Under the pieces are notes generated by a model. That model made no database searches. It saw nothing but the letters and a program-made list of their open reading frames with translations, and had not been told where the DNA came from. Positions 34,499 through 44,901 of a stretch of DNA of 64,000 bases are shown piece after piece. The DNA is from Isoetes taiwanensis (Eukaryota > Streptophyta > Lycopodiopsida > Isoetales > Isoetaceae), in NCBI GenBank assembly GCA_021234155.1, contig JAJEKV010000041.1, positions 9,126,917-9,190,916 on the forward strand. Reading direction: 5' to 3'. A program made the translations under genes and the position numbers. Numbering within the stretch: the first letter of the stretch is position 1; each line of letters starts with the position of its first letter.

Positions 34499-35069
34499 TG
34501 TTAGAATCAGAGCTTGGGATTCGAACCCAAGTATGCCAAGACTCTGTCTCCTTCAAACCCCTCCCGCACCTATATTTGCATACACGCATGTGATTCAGAT
34601 TCGCACTTTCGGTAGCCTATTTTCTATGACAATCAGTCATATATATATGTTCTCATCAACCTGGATATATCCACTTGTCAAATCGTGCATGCCCTTCATA
34701 TAGAAAGTTTTTCAACTTGCCTAAATAATAGGATGCCCTCATCCCTTATCTTCCAAATTGCCGTTGACTTTGACCCATTGACCAGTCAACCCAAAACCCT
34801 AAGTGGCGGGCAGGGGGTGTCTGTGTGTTTCTAGCGAGCCCAGCAACACCCGGGTAGGGTGTGCCCGCCACCTTTGACTTTGACTTTGACTTTGACTTTG
34901 ACTTCGACTTCGACTTTGACTTTGACCTGCTGCCACTGCTTCTTATAGGTCTCCCCCATTCAACTGCTTAACTTTGAATAACATGACACCATTTAACAAC
35001 TCTAATCTACTGCCACTGCTTCTCATAGATTAGAATATCACATGACACATAATTTTATCATTTCCAACA
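34499..35069 (-). repeat. Copia LTR (3' LTR of the element)
   Basis: This LTR is 571 bp, against 539 bp for its partner. The length difference is mostly in a (TTTGAC)n microsatellite at about 34,873-34,925, expanded here to roughly nine units including TTCGAC variants. Other differences cluster at CAG/CTG sites. Confidence 0.9.
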
Positions 35070-35942
35070 TTCCCCCTTCATGTGATATTCCCTGTCATCA
35101 CATTGTAACAATTTCCTTATTTCCTGGAATCTGGATAAAGGTAGAGCCTTTGTAAGAATATCTGCTCTTTGATCAGCTGTACTAACATAGGTCAAATGCA
35201 CTTGATTTCTTTTGACCATATCTCTGATAAAATGAACTTCCATTTCAATGTGTTTTGACCTTTCGTGCAAAACTGGATTTTTTGTCATGGCAATACAACT
35301 AGTATTATCACAATAAATGATTGTTGGTCCTCTTTGAGCAAATCCAAATTACGCCATAAGCCTTCTTTCCCAAATAAGTTCCTTAGTCATCGTGGTCAGC
35401 TTGAGTTGTACTCGGCTTGACAAGACTAGATAAAGCAATGCTGCTTTGCTTCTTGCACTTCCAAGCAACTGGGGCTCCACCTAATAAAACAACATACCCT
35501 GAAGTTGATTTTCGTTTGTCTAAATCTCCTCCCCAATCAAAGATCACAATAAGCCCGCAATTGTAAATTGGTTTCATTAAATACTATACCAAAATGCATT
35601 GTACCTTTTAAGTATTTGAGGATCCTTTTTGTTTGCAATCCGGTGTCCTTTACCAGCCCCGCATTGTACCTACCGAGAATATTAATTGCAAAATGCAATG
35701 TCCGGCCTAGTACAATTGGCTACATAGGACAAACAACCAATCAAACTTCTGTAAGGTATTTTCTCCATTTGTTTGCTTTCAGCTTCTGTTTTTGGACTCA
35801 TATCTGCAGAGATTCTGTGACCAGGAACCATAGGAGTATATGCCATATTGCAATCTTCCATATGAAATTTCTTCAACATGTTTTGAATATGCCCTTGTTG
35901 ACTCAAAGCTAATATCTTGTGATTTCTGTCCCTCAGAAACAT
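35058..35942 (-). pseudogene. Copia RT end and RNase H, frame-broken
   Basis: Segments in three frames make up the C-terminal part: GHIQNMLKKFHMEDCNMAYT with YRSLIGCLSYVANCTRPDIA (35,682-35,942), KSTSGYVVLLGGAPVAWKCK (35,383-35,577), and HIEMEVHFIRDMVKRNQVHL with ADILTKALP (35,058-35,288). The order is that of copia RNase H. At least two frameshifts separate the pieces. Confidence 0.8.
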
Positions 35943-35973
35943 CTATGCCCGAAACCTCTTTAACTCTCCAAGA

Positions 35974-37467
35974 TCACTCATTTGGAATCGTTTCCTTAAG
36001 ATATCTTTTGCAATGATTTAGTACTTGAGTTCCCTTTGATATCATAATATTGTCATCAACATATAAAGCAATAATGCACCAGGCATCTCCCATTTTGAAC
36101 CTATAGATATTACCATCATAATTGAGCTTCTCAAAACCTTGTTCTACAAGATATCCATCCATACATTTATACCATTCCCTAGGAGATTGTTTAAGACCAT
36201 AAACTGCTCTATTCAACTTCCAAATTTTTCCTTTTTCCTCTTCAAATCCAGGTGCAGGTCTTAAATAAATTTCCTCCTCTAACTTAGCATTCAAGAATGC
36301 TGTACTTACATCCATATGATGGATTTCAAGGTCACAAGCATTAGCAATAGCTAATAACATTCTCAAACTATTTATCTTTACCAATGGTGAGAATGTTTCA
36401 TCAAAATCTTCTCCTTTTTTCTGTGTAAAGCCTTGTGCAACAAGTCTGGCTTTAAATTTCTTTGTATTTTTGTCTACTCCTGGTTTTATTCTATAGATCC
36501 ACTTACTTCCAACTATATTCTTATCAGAAGGAATATCCACTACTGTATAAGTGTTTGTTCTTTTGAATGCTCTCATTTCTTCTTCCATAGCACATTTCCA
36601 GTTCTTTCCATTCATATCTTGAACTGCCTCCATATAATTTTGTGGAATCTTGTCTGTTTCAAGTATCAAAATGTCAAATACAGTATTAATTTCTCCTACC
36701 TGAGATCTAAGTCTTTTACTTTTTCCAAGTTCAGTTCTACCATGAGACTCTAAATCATGTTTGGCTTCTTCTGCCAACATTTGAGCTTCTGTTCGTCTGG
36801 GTTTTCTTTTTGGTCTATCAATTTTATCCACTTCTGCCTCTTGGTGTTCAATCTCTTGCTCAACACCTGATTCCACTTCTGGCTCAACAACATTACTTGG
36901 AATCATTTCTGACTCACTATCAGAGTCACTCAAATCTACCTGCTCCAATCCTTGAGTTTTTTCTTCTTCACTTATTGACTGATTTGTTTCCTCAATACTA
37001 TCTTTCCTTTCACTTTCACATGGATCTTCAGTATTTATCTTAGGAATTTTCCTATAAAATTCGTTTTCATTGAAGACCACATCTCTACTTACTATAATTT
37101 TTCTTCTAGCAGGGTCATATAATCTGAATGCTTTTGAGTTAGAATCATACCCTACTAGATAAGATATGTATGCTCTATCATCCAACTTTTTCCTCAGTTC
37201 TTCAGGAACATGTACAAAGCATAAACACCCATATGCTTTTAATCTATCATAAGAAGGTGACTTACCAGACCAAAGCATTTCGAATTGCACCTTTAATACT
37301 TGATGAAGGTAACAAGTTTTGAATGTAGACAATTTGTCTTCACACTTCATCCCATAAATAATTTGGTAAACCGAATACTTCAACATGGATCTCACAAAGA
37401 TCAAGCAAGGTTCTATTTTTCCTTTCTCGCAACTCCATTTTGTTGTGGTGAGTATCTCGCATGTCAA
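35974..37467 (-). CDS. Copia integrase C-terminus and reverse transcriptase
   Basis: This 497-residue frame begins with the end of integrase (AYGCLCFVHVP; KAFRLYDPARRKIIVSRDVV). It continues through an acidic linker to a complete copia RT: WKCAMEEEMRAFKRTNTY, GSKWIYRIK, KARLVAQGFTQKKGEDF, HHMDVSTAFLNAKLEEEIY, AVYGLKQSPREWY and the catalytic ALYVDDNIM. It then runs out of frame near 35,974. Confidence 0.9.
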   Translation of the reverse strand: MTCEILTTTKWSCEKGKIEPCLIFVRSMLKYSVYQIIYGMKCEDKLSTFKTCYLHQVLKVQFEMLWSGKSPSYDRLKAYGCLCFVHVPEELRKKLDDRAYISYLVGYDSNSKAFRLYDPARRKIIVSRDVVFNENEFYRKIPKINTEDPCESERKDSIEETNQSISEEEKTQGLEQVDLSDSDSESEMIPSNVVEPEVESGVEQEIEHQEAEVDKIDRPKRKPRRTEAQMLAEEAKHDLESHGRTELGKSKRLRSQVGEINTVFDILILETDKIPQNYMEAVQDMNGKNWKCAMEEEMRAFKRTNTYTVVDIPSDKNIVGSKWIYRIKPGVDKNTKKFKARLVAQGFTQKKGEDFDETFSPLVKINSLRMLLAIANACDLEIHHMDVSTAFLNAKLEEEIYLRPAPGFEEEKGKIWKLNRAVYGLKQSPREWYKCMDGYLVEQGFEKLNYDGNIYRFKMGDAWCIIALYVDDNIMISKGTQVLNHCKRYLKETIPNE

Positions 37468-37580
37468 TTGCCTCTTGATTCCCCCTTTTACACAAAAACT
37501 TTAAATTCATCGAGAGATATATTCACCTCCCCATCTCGACCTTATGCACTTTATCTTTCTTCCAGTTTCTAGCTTCGGTT

Positions 37581-38126
37581 TCAAAGAAGAAATAACTTCA
37601 AAGCATCACTAGCTTGGTCTTTTGTTTTCAAAATATAACACTTGGTTTTTCTCTGAAAATCATCAATAAAGCTCATGAAATATTTATGCCCACTCAAACT
37701 AGTAACATTTATAGGACCACATAAATCAGATGTACCAAATCCAAAATGCCCTTTTGCTCTTTTGTGTGACCTTTTAAATGGCAATCTTGATTGCTTTCCA
37801 AGTTGGCAGCCTCCACATAAAAACTTTTCATTTTGTACCTTGGCAGATATTAATCCCTTTTCCCCAAGCCTTTTAATTATTGCAGCATTTACATGACATA
37901 ATCTGTTATGCCATACTTTCACATCCTAATATTCCACAAGATTAATTTCATGAAGATGCTCCATATTCAATCCAAAAAGATTACCAACTCTTTTGCCAAT
38001 AAACTTTAATTCACCATTAAGAAACACTTTACAATGGATCTGTTCAAACAGCACTTTATATCCCAAATCCACCAGCTGGCATACGGATATGAGATTTCTA
38101 ACAAGACTGGGCACACACAAAAACAT
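37581..38126 (-). CDS. Copia protease-integrase linker and integrase N-terminus
   Basis: Frames here encode VPSLVRNLISVCQLVDLGYK (37,926-38,126), then WHNRLCHVNAAIIKRLGEKG with CGGCQLGK (37,581-37,922). These His and Cys residues form the zinc-binding GAG-pre-integrase motif. The start of the integrase core follows (DLCGPINVTSLSGHKYFMSF, DD), and is then disrupted before 37,467. Confidence 0.85.
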
Positions 38127-38331
38127 CTCTCAATTTTACAATTTTGCCATTTAAGTCAAACAACTCTAAAACTCCAAAAGTATCTTCTATTTTCTTCAAA
38201 CCCCATCACCAAGTTGCACATGTCCTTCTTTCTTTTCCCACTCCTTAAGCATATGCAAATCACACATCACACTTTTTTTTCGCTCCCCGAATCTATAACA
38301 ACAAATTGGTTATTGCTTTTCCTTGAAACTC

Positions 38332-38676
38332 TCAAACATTGCAAGTTAAATTCTTCCTTACCTCCAAGGTGTCATCCTCAAGTTCACCTTCACTACTATC
38401 TTGTTTTTCTACCACATTAATACTTGAGCCTCCTTTGAATTTTCCCTTGCCCCTGCCACCTCTATAAGTTCCAGAAAATCTCCCTCGACCTCTTCCCTTT
38501 TTTGGGCTTGGGCAATCAGAAGCAAAATGACCTTTGCCTTCACAATTGAAACATCTAAATTCCTTCTCACTATTGTTTGGACACTCACTCTTTAGGTGAC
38601 CAAATTGATTACATGCATAACAAGGTCCTACTTTTCCTCTTGAAAAACACCTCTTTTTAGTCTTACCTGCATACAA
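38332..38676 (-). CDS. Copia Gag C-terminus, two zinc knuckles
   Basis: Two CCHC motifs are present: CYACNQFGHLKSEC and CFNCEGKGHFASDC. They are followed by a Lys/Arg/Gly-rich tail. These bind element RNA. The segment is frame-shifted relative to the upstream gag frame and leads towards the protease. The protease core VIDSG is readable at 38,285-38,299 but is followed by a frameshift. Confidence 0.85.
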   Translation of the reverse strand: MYAGKTKKRCFSRGKVGPCYACNQFGHLKSECPNNSEKEFRCFNCEGKGHFASDCPSPKKGRGRGRFSGTYRGGRGKGKFKGGSSINVVEKQDSSEGELEDDTLEVRKNLTCNV

Positions 38677-38729
38677 GATCTCTCGAGGACTGATCGACTT
38701 CCTCCCGAGTAATAGTAGACTGCTTCAAA

Positions 38730-39353
38730 TTAAATGCGTATCATTCTGATAGCATGCTCCTTGGAAGTGGCTACATTTCTGAGTAAAGTTGCCAAGTGAC
38801 TATTATGAGATACTGCTCTTGCCAAAGCTAGTATTTGATACTGTTCATTCAAGATATTTCCAGCTCCCTCAAGATCTGCAATAATGGAATCAAATCTCTC
38901 CAAAAAGTCAGTCAAGTTATCTTTCTCAAACAATTTCATCTTCCTTAACTGTTTTTCTAGCACATCTATTTGTGAAGAACTTTTTTGTTCATAGTGCTTT
39001 ATCAAATAATCCCACATTTTTTTAGGCTTCATGCCTCGAAGCTTCAGTTTTAAGGCAGTGCCTACCTTACACATGATTATGGCCTGGGCCTCCATAATCT
39101 TAGCTTCATCTTCTGCTCCAGAACTCAGAGAAGTTGCCCTTCCAGTAGACACACCTTCACCTGAAGTTCCCCCTGCACCAGATTGAGCATTACTACTACT
39201 AGTAGCAGGACTTGAATCACCTGAGCTAGTTGCACCCCTTACTGGACTACCATCAAACAAATACCACAATTTTTCAAACTCCAGTACAGCTCTAATACTC
39301 TCCTTCCAGATTTGAAATCCTCCATCTCCTTTAAAAACTTCAATAGAGTTCAA
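38730..39353 (-). CDS. Copia Gag (UBN2-type)
   Basis: This 207-residue frame begins shortly after the primer site. It carries the copia Gag pattern: FKGDGGFQIWKESIRAVLE at the N-terminus, a Ser/Gly-rich insert (residues about 40-80), then MWDYLIKHYEQKSS, LRKMKLFEKDNLTDFLERFD and LARAVSHNSH. It forms the virus-like particle. The zinc-knuckle part follows in another frame. Confidence 0.85.
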   Translation of the reverse strand: MNSIEVFKGDGGFQIWKESIRAVLEFEKLWYLFDGSPVRGATSSGDSSPATSSSNAQSGAGGTSGEGVSTGRATSLSSGAEDEAKIMEAQAIIMCKVGTALKLKLRGMKPKKMWDYLIKHYEQKSSSQIDVLEKQLRKMKLFEKDNLTDFLERFDSIIADLEGAGNILNEQYQILALARAVSHNSHLATLLRNVATSKEHAIRMIRI

Positions 39354-39416
39354 TAGATTTGCCCCCTAATCGGTTGTCATTATCACGCGGGGGATTTAGT
39401 TAGCTCGATACCACTT

Positions 39417-39955
39417 TGTTAGAATCGAGAGCTTGGGATTCAACCCAAGTATGCCAAGACTCGTCTCCTTCAAACCCCTCCCGCACCTATATTTGCATAC
39501 ACGCACTGTATGCCGCTTTCGGCCGCCTATTTTCTATGACAATCAGTCATATATATATGTTCTCATCAACCTGGATATATCCACTTGTCAAATCGTGCAT
39601 GCCCTTCATATAGAAAGTTTTTCAACTTGCCTAAATAATAGGATGCCCTGCTGTCCTTATCTTCCAGCTGTCGTTGACTTTGACCCGTTGACCAGTCAAC
39701 CCAAAACCCTAAGTGGCGGGCAGGGGGTGTCTGTGTGTTTCTAGCGAGCCCAGCAACACCCGGGTAGGGTGTGCCCGCCACCTTTTACTTTGACTTTGAC
39801 TTTGACTTTGACCTACTGCCACTGCTTCTCATAGGTCTCCCCCATTCAACTGCTTAACTTTGAATAACATGACACCATTTAACAACTCTAATCTACTGCC
39901 ACTGCTTCTCATAGATTAGAATATCACATGACACATAATTTTATCATTTCCAACA
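39417..39955 (-). repeat. Copia LTR (5' LTR of the element)
   Basis: This 539-bp LTR starts TGTTAGAATC and ends TTCCAACA on the plus strand. The (TTTGAC)n tract is short here. The primer-binding site lies at 39,401-39,413, separated from the LTR by 3 bp. Confidence 0.9.
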
Positions 39956-39960
39956 GAAAT

Positions 39961-40096
39961 GTGGCCACGTATATCATGTCAGCTGCACCACTTTGCTTTT
40001 GGAGAAGACACACTGCCTTGAATGCTCAGAAACAGTTCCAGCAGGCTTAGTGGAGGAATTGCGGAAGACAGTCAAGCAGGAACCCTCATATGCTGG
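39961..40096 (+). CDS. RING-H2 gene, middle exon piece between two retrotransposons
   Basis: When the copia element and one GAAAT are removed, AAA T joins GT GGC. This restores a cysteine and the sequence CGHVYHVSC, then CLEC, so the finger is C-x2-C, C-x-H, H-x2-C, C-x2-C (RING-H2). The frame continues VEELRKTVKQEPSYA and is cut again after GCTGG (40,092-40,096) by the Ty3 LTR. It resumes at 57,848 in phase. RING-H2 proteins are usually ubiquitin ligases (family knowledge). Confidence 0.8.
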
Positions 40097-40959
40097 TGTT
40101 GAAGGTGTTCCTGGCAAAACCTTCAACCTCAGTGGTTTAGAACCTCCAGGTTGCTTGAGGCAACTACTCTGAGTGCAAAGATTCCAGAAATAATGCACAT
40201 AATTTCACTGGGAGTGTACTTCCCTGAAGGCCAAAAAATCTGCTTCACAAAAAGACTTGAAGCGTGTGATCTATCAAGCTTTGGATGTGGATATCCCTCC
40301 TCAAGACGCTCAACACTTCTAACTAACAGACTACAAAAACTCAGTGAGGTCTGACAAGGCTAGATAGGCCAAAATCTGATCACTGACCCAGTCAATTTTT
40401 GGTCAATATCCCTGGCAGAGAGCTAAAATTTGAAACTCGATGTTGACAAGGAATTTTTAGGATTTGCCACTTCTATTCTGCTTATATTTACCTGCTCAAT
40501 AAGGGCCAAATCTTCCTTTTGCCTAAAGGGAGCCTAATTTTTTCTTTGATGCTTTTCTGCCTAGAACTGTAAGGTGTGAACAATTCTGAAAGAAGATGCT
40601 TTCTAGTGGAGGATTGCACGTGTGTCTAATATTGCCTTGCTCAACATATCTTGCTTGGCAAGATTAATGTTCAAAGGGTTGCTCTTTTATGCTCAATGTT
40701 TGTTATGCAACACAATTGGACCTAGACATGTCGACTCAAAGCACTATTGGAGTCTAATTTTGACAGGAGCTTAACTTTTGCCTTGCTTGTTTGACCTCTT
40801 GTATCTCTTGAGTGACTCGAGTCAATTGTCCTTCCCTTGCTCTTCAAATTCTTGATGTATGGTAGTGAAGCATTTCCCTATTGTTTTGCAAACCAGCAAA
40901 ATGAGAAGATTAGTGCCAAGATGTGCTTAGCTCTTCCATGCTGCCATAACATGGCAGCA
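40097..40959 (-). repeat. Outer Ty3 LTR (3' LTR), 863 bp
   Basis: The plus strand reads TGTTGAAGGTGTTCC ... ATGGCAGCA. It aligns with 55,290-57,842 except for the 1.7-kb insertion there. A 14-bp difference lies near 40,545. Confidence 0.9.
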
Positions 40960-41325
40960 TTATGCCAAACTAAAAGAAAAGGCTGGTCTACCAGCCCCTT
41001 GATTTGTTGTTTGTACTTCATGACATAGCTCCAGCCAGTTGCCAATATGAGAGTATGGTTGGCAACTCAATGTCCTGCATATGGATTTAAAAGTGATAGA
41101 TTTGGCATTATGAATGTGTATGTGAATGATGCACTTTTCAGATGAACCTGCATGGAAAATAATCTCTTTAGTCATGAGGAGCTGCAGGATGGTGGTGTGA
41201 CAGCAGCTTGGGAATTTTGTGAAGATGTAGATGGTTTTCAGATGTAACAGGGTCAGCTCTTGAGCAGATGATGGATGGAGGCAGATGTAAGGATGCACCT
41301 GCATGTGAAAATAAAGCTTGTTAGT
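40960..41325 (-). other. 3' internal region of the outer Ty3 element
   Basis: This stretch lies between the truncated integrase and the 3' LTR and has no recognisable coding content. No purine-rich polypurine tract stands next to the LTR, so the end of the internal region is rearranged or eroded. Confidence 0.5.
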
Positions 41326-43755
41326 TTAGATGAGTTGCTGGTGTGGAAGTGATGGCAGCAACTCCAGATGATGAAGTAATAGTAGCAGTGCAATTGTATG
41401 GTTGATGAACTGGCTACCTCTATCAGAAATTATTTTAAAGGGAATGCCAAATCTGGCACAAATGTTTTCATGCAGAAATCTTGCAGTAGCTTGAGCATTA
41501 GCCTCTCTCAAAGGAATTGCCTCTGCCCATTTGGTAAAATAATCAATGGCCACTAATATAAACTGGTGTTGAGCTGAAGAAGGTGGATCTATGGGGCCTA
41601 TAAAATCCAGCCCCTACATTTGGAAAGGTCCAGGAGAAGTTATTGCAGTCAGGGCAGCTGGTTGAAGAGTTTTTTTACCAAAGATCTGACATTTATGGCA
41701 GCATTTTATAGTTTCATAACAATCCTTGAAAAGAGTGGGCCAAAAGTATCCTGACCTTAGAATCTTTTTTGCAGTTGTATCTGCTGCAAAGTGTCCTCCA
41801 CACACTCCCTCATGACATGCTTCAATTATCATTCTGGCCTCTTCTTCATCCACACATCTCAACAAGATCCCTTCTTTGTCAATTTTGCATAGGATACCTT
41901 CAATTAACCTGAACTTTTTGCACTTGTCTTTGAATCTTCTCTCCTGACTGCTACTCAAATTCTTGGGCAACTCATTGTTCTCAAGATAATTTCTGATGTC
42001 AAGTTGCCAGTCAGTATTTTCTGCATCAAAAGAAACCAAGTTTGTTAGATTATCATTATTGCACAAACCATCTTGATCTTCATGCTCAAACAACACATGA
42101 GGAAGATAAGAGCTGGGATTCTCAATCAACTTTACAGTAATATCATAAGCTTGGACCTTACAAGCCCATCTGCACAGTTTAGCCTTTGGTTGCTTTTTTG
42201 CAAAAAGGAGTGACAGAGGATTTTGTCTCATAAATACTTGAATCTGATTGTTTTGAAGAAGATGTCCTTGTCTCTCTATCAAGAACATCAAGGCTGCTGC
42301 ACTTTTTTCCAACCTAGGATACCTCAATTCAGTGTCAGACCACATCTTGCTTGCAAAGGCAATCACATGGTCCTCTTGCAGCAATGCCAAACCAATTGCT
42401 TTTTTTGTTACACTGATGTAAGCTTTGAAAGGTTTCTCTAGATCAGGAGGTTTAAGTAGGATAGATTTACAAATGGCATCAATGGTCTTGTCAAAAGAAT
42501 CTTGGCATTGCTCATTCCAATCTATTAGGATGTGCTTGCTTTCACTTTTGGAGAATTTTCCAACCTTTGTGAGGTTAGAAATTGGGCTCATAGTGTGGGA
42601 AAAATGAGGGACATACATTCTCAAGAAGCTGGTCATTCCCATGAAGCTTTTAACTTGCTTGAGGGTTTTTGGAGGTGCTAGTTCTTCAACCTTACTTTCA
42701 GAAATTTGAATTCCTGTTGTAGATACTACATGTCCAAGCAACTCTCCCTTTGAGGATAGGAAAACACATTTTTTAGGGTTCAAACTCACTCCTCCTTTTC
42801 TACACAAAGCAAACAACATAGTTAGCATATCAAAATGTTTTTCCAGAGAAGTTCCCAAACAAAGGTCATCCAAAAATACACGAAAAATATTGGCAGGCAT
42901 TTCTCTAAAAATTGTATCCATGGCTCTTTGGAATGTTGCAGATGCATTCATTAATCCAAATGGCATTCTCTTCATGGCAAATGTTCCCCAAGGTGTGATA
43001 AATGAAGTTTTTGGCTGATCACTCTCCTTGATGCTTATTTGATTAAAACCTGAAAAGCCATCTAAGAATGAGTAAATCTCCTTCCCTGCTACAACATGCA
43101 GTACTTCTTCCAGAAATGGCAATGGATAGCAATCTTTGATAGTGGCTTTGTTTAGATCTCTATAATCTATGCAAATTCTAATGGTCTTGTTTTTCTTCTC
43201 AACAGGAACAATGCAAGATAGCCACTCAGGATTCACAATTTCTGCAATCACACCTGCATCTTTCATTTTGTATAACTCTTCCTTGATTAAACCTAATAGA
43301 GAAGCATTAATCCTTTTTAACTTTTGTATAACAGGTTTCATACCTTCCTTGATCTTAATTTCAAACTCACAGATGCTTTTGTCAACACCAACCAATTCGT
43401 CATAATCCCAAGCAAAGATATCTTTCCAATCATCAAAGAATTTAGTAACAAAGGCATTGTCCTCCTCTTTAAACAAATCACCAACATACAATACTCTATC
43501 TAGACCCTTCTTGTTGACCTTAATTTCCTTTACCTGTTTGTCTTCACTTGCATTGATTACCAGGATGGGGTATAGCTGTTGCGGATCTTTCTTCTCAAGC
43601 TCATCCTCTTGTATTGCTCCCTCAGCTAAGTGTTCCAGTATCACACTCCTGCATAGCGAATCTGCTTCACAATTTTGCTCCCTTGGCACATGGCACAGCT
43701 CCCAGGTTTCAAAATTTCTCAGTTCCAGCATAGCTTGATCTCTGAGCTGCATCAT
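41326..43755 (-). pseudogene. Outer Ty3 pol: RNase H-like end, RT, RNase H, integrase part
   Basis: The frame opens with the end of the upstream RNase H-like domain (CHVPREQNCEADSLCR). RT motifs follow: RICIDYRDLNKATIKDCYPL, FLDGFSGFNQI, AMKRMPFGLMNASATFQRAM, VFLDDLCLG. The conventional RNase H has ISVTKKAIGLALL where the first Asp would be. Then come the integrase HHCC zinc region (HEGVCGGHFAADTTAKKILR with CHKCQ) and the start of the core. A TAG interrupts after SPGPFQM at about 41,614. The core continues (MAIDYFTKWAEAIPLREAN; ISDRGSQFINH) and then loses the frame before the catalytic Glu. Confidence 0.88.
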
Positions 43756-44901
43756 TCTCCTGATATTTGTCTGCAGACAAGCTGAGAGTCTCCAAAGATG
43801 ATTACATCACTGATGTTTAGATTTCTTGCTTCTTGAAGACCTGCAATTAATGCCTTGTACTCTGCCATATTAGAAGTGACATTTGGATAAATTCTTCCTA
43901 CTTTAGCCAGCAATCTATGGGAATTATCCTTGAGAATGGCAGCAGAAGATGCCACATTAAGCCTTTTGGAGACACCACCATCAAACCATAAATAAGCAAA
44001 GTTACCTGACTTGGCTGAAGCCAATTCTTTTGGGATTTTCATGCTAGACTCCAACTCTACTGCATTCAACTCAAATTCTCCACATGGATTTGACAGCAGC
44101 ATTTCTTCTTCAATGAAATTCATGCTTTCAAATTCTCCTAACTTATTGTACAATGTTACCTTTTTTTTGCCATTTGAAATAGTACATTCTCCTTTTGACC
44201 ACACAGGCCTAGCATCAACTGTAGAAAGCCACTTCCTGCCCAAAAGCAAGTCATATATATCTGATTTGTCTTCTACTCCTTCAAAAGCAACCACAACAAA
44301 ATTAGCTGCAACCATTATTCCTTCAACATCAATAGGCACGTTGCTAACTATTCCAACAGGATTGATTTTTGTGTTTGAGAAAGATTTCAAGATCATTGGA
44401 GCCTTCTTGTCTATTTCTAGACCACATAGGCTCATAACATGGTGTGGCATTACATTCAGGGGTGATCCTCCATCTAGCAGAACCTTGGTTAAGATTTTTC
44501 TCCCCATTTTGGCAACACAAGTGAAAGCTCCAGGATCATAATCATCCAGGGTAAGCATGTGCTCCTCAATATGGTTTGTTAGGGCAAACTCATCTTCTTT
44601 AGTCAGATTGAGAACTTTTTTCCTATAAGAGGGAGCTATCTTGAGCAGGGTCAGTAAGTCTACACAGATTTTTGAATTTTTTAACAAATATTCAAAGTTC
44701 TCACACTCTTTTTCTTTCTTGACAAATTTTTGAGCAGGAGGAGGAGGCACAGCCACTGCTTGCTCAACATCCTTATGTTTCAAGATGTCTGCTTCCTCAT
44801 GTGTTGATTCTCTTTCTTTGACATTATTCATTCTTCTGGTATGGACAGCCATTATCTCCTCTTGTTCCTTAATCTCCTGCACAAACCTTATAGATGCATT
44901 T
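43752..44901 (-). CDS. Outer Ty3 protease and upstream RNase H-like domain
   Basis: The aspartic protease has the active-site variant LLDGGSPLNVMPHHVMSL. Further on is an RNase H fold with YLWFDGGVSKRLN, SNMAEYKALIAGLQEARNL and VIIFGDSQLVCRQ, giving the catalytic D, E and D. The final Asp (CEAD) lies past the frameshift in the next segment. This domain resembles the archaeal-type RNase H of Tat-group elements but stands before the RT. Upstream of 44,901 the frame enters the nested element. Confidence 0.85.

Larger units (their letters stand above)
34499..39955 (-). mobile_element. Ty1/copia retrotransposon, near complete
   Basis: The element is 5.46 kb, on the minus strand. Its LTRs are 34,499-35,069 (3' LTR in element sense) and 39,417-39,955 (5' LTR), with TG...CA ends. 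The target duplication is GAAAT, at 34,493-34,497 and 39,956-39,960. The primer site after the 5' LTR reads TGGTATCGAGC, that is initiator tRNA-Met type with one A missing. A purine tract GAAGGGGGA (about 35,071-35,079) precedes the 3' LTR. Domain order is gag, zinc knuckles, protease, integrase, RT, RNase H, the Copia arrangement. Several frameshifts make it non-autonomous as sequenced. Confidence 0.93.

Noticed and set aside
34508-34530. tRNA-like T-arm (GGGATTCGAACCC)
   Set aside because: It lies inside the copia LTR, has no acceptor or anticodon arms around it, and is altered in the partner LTR.
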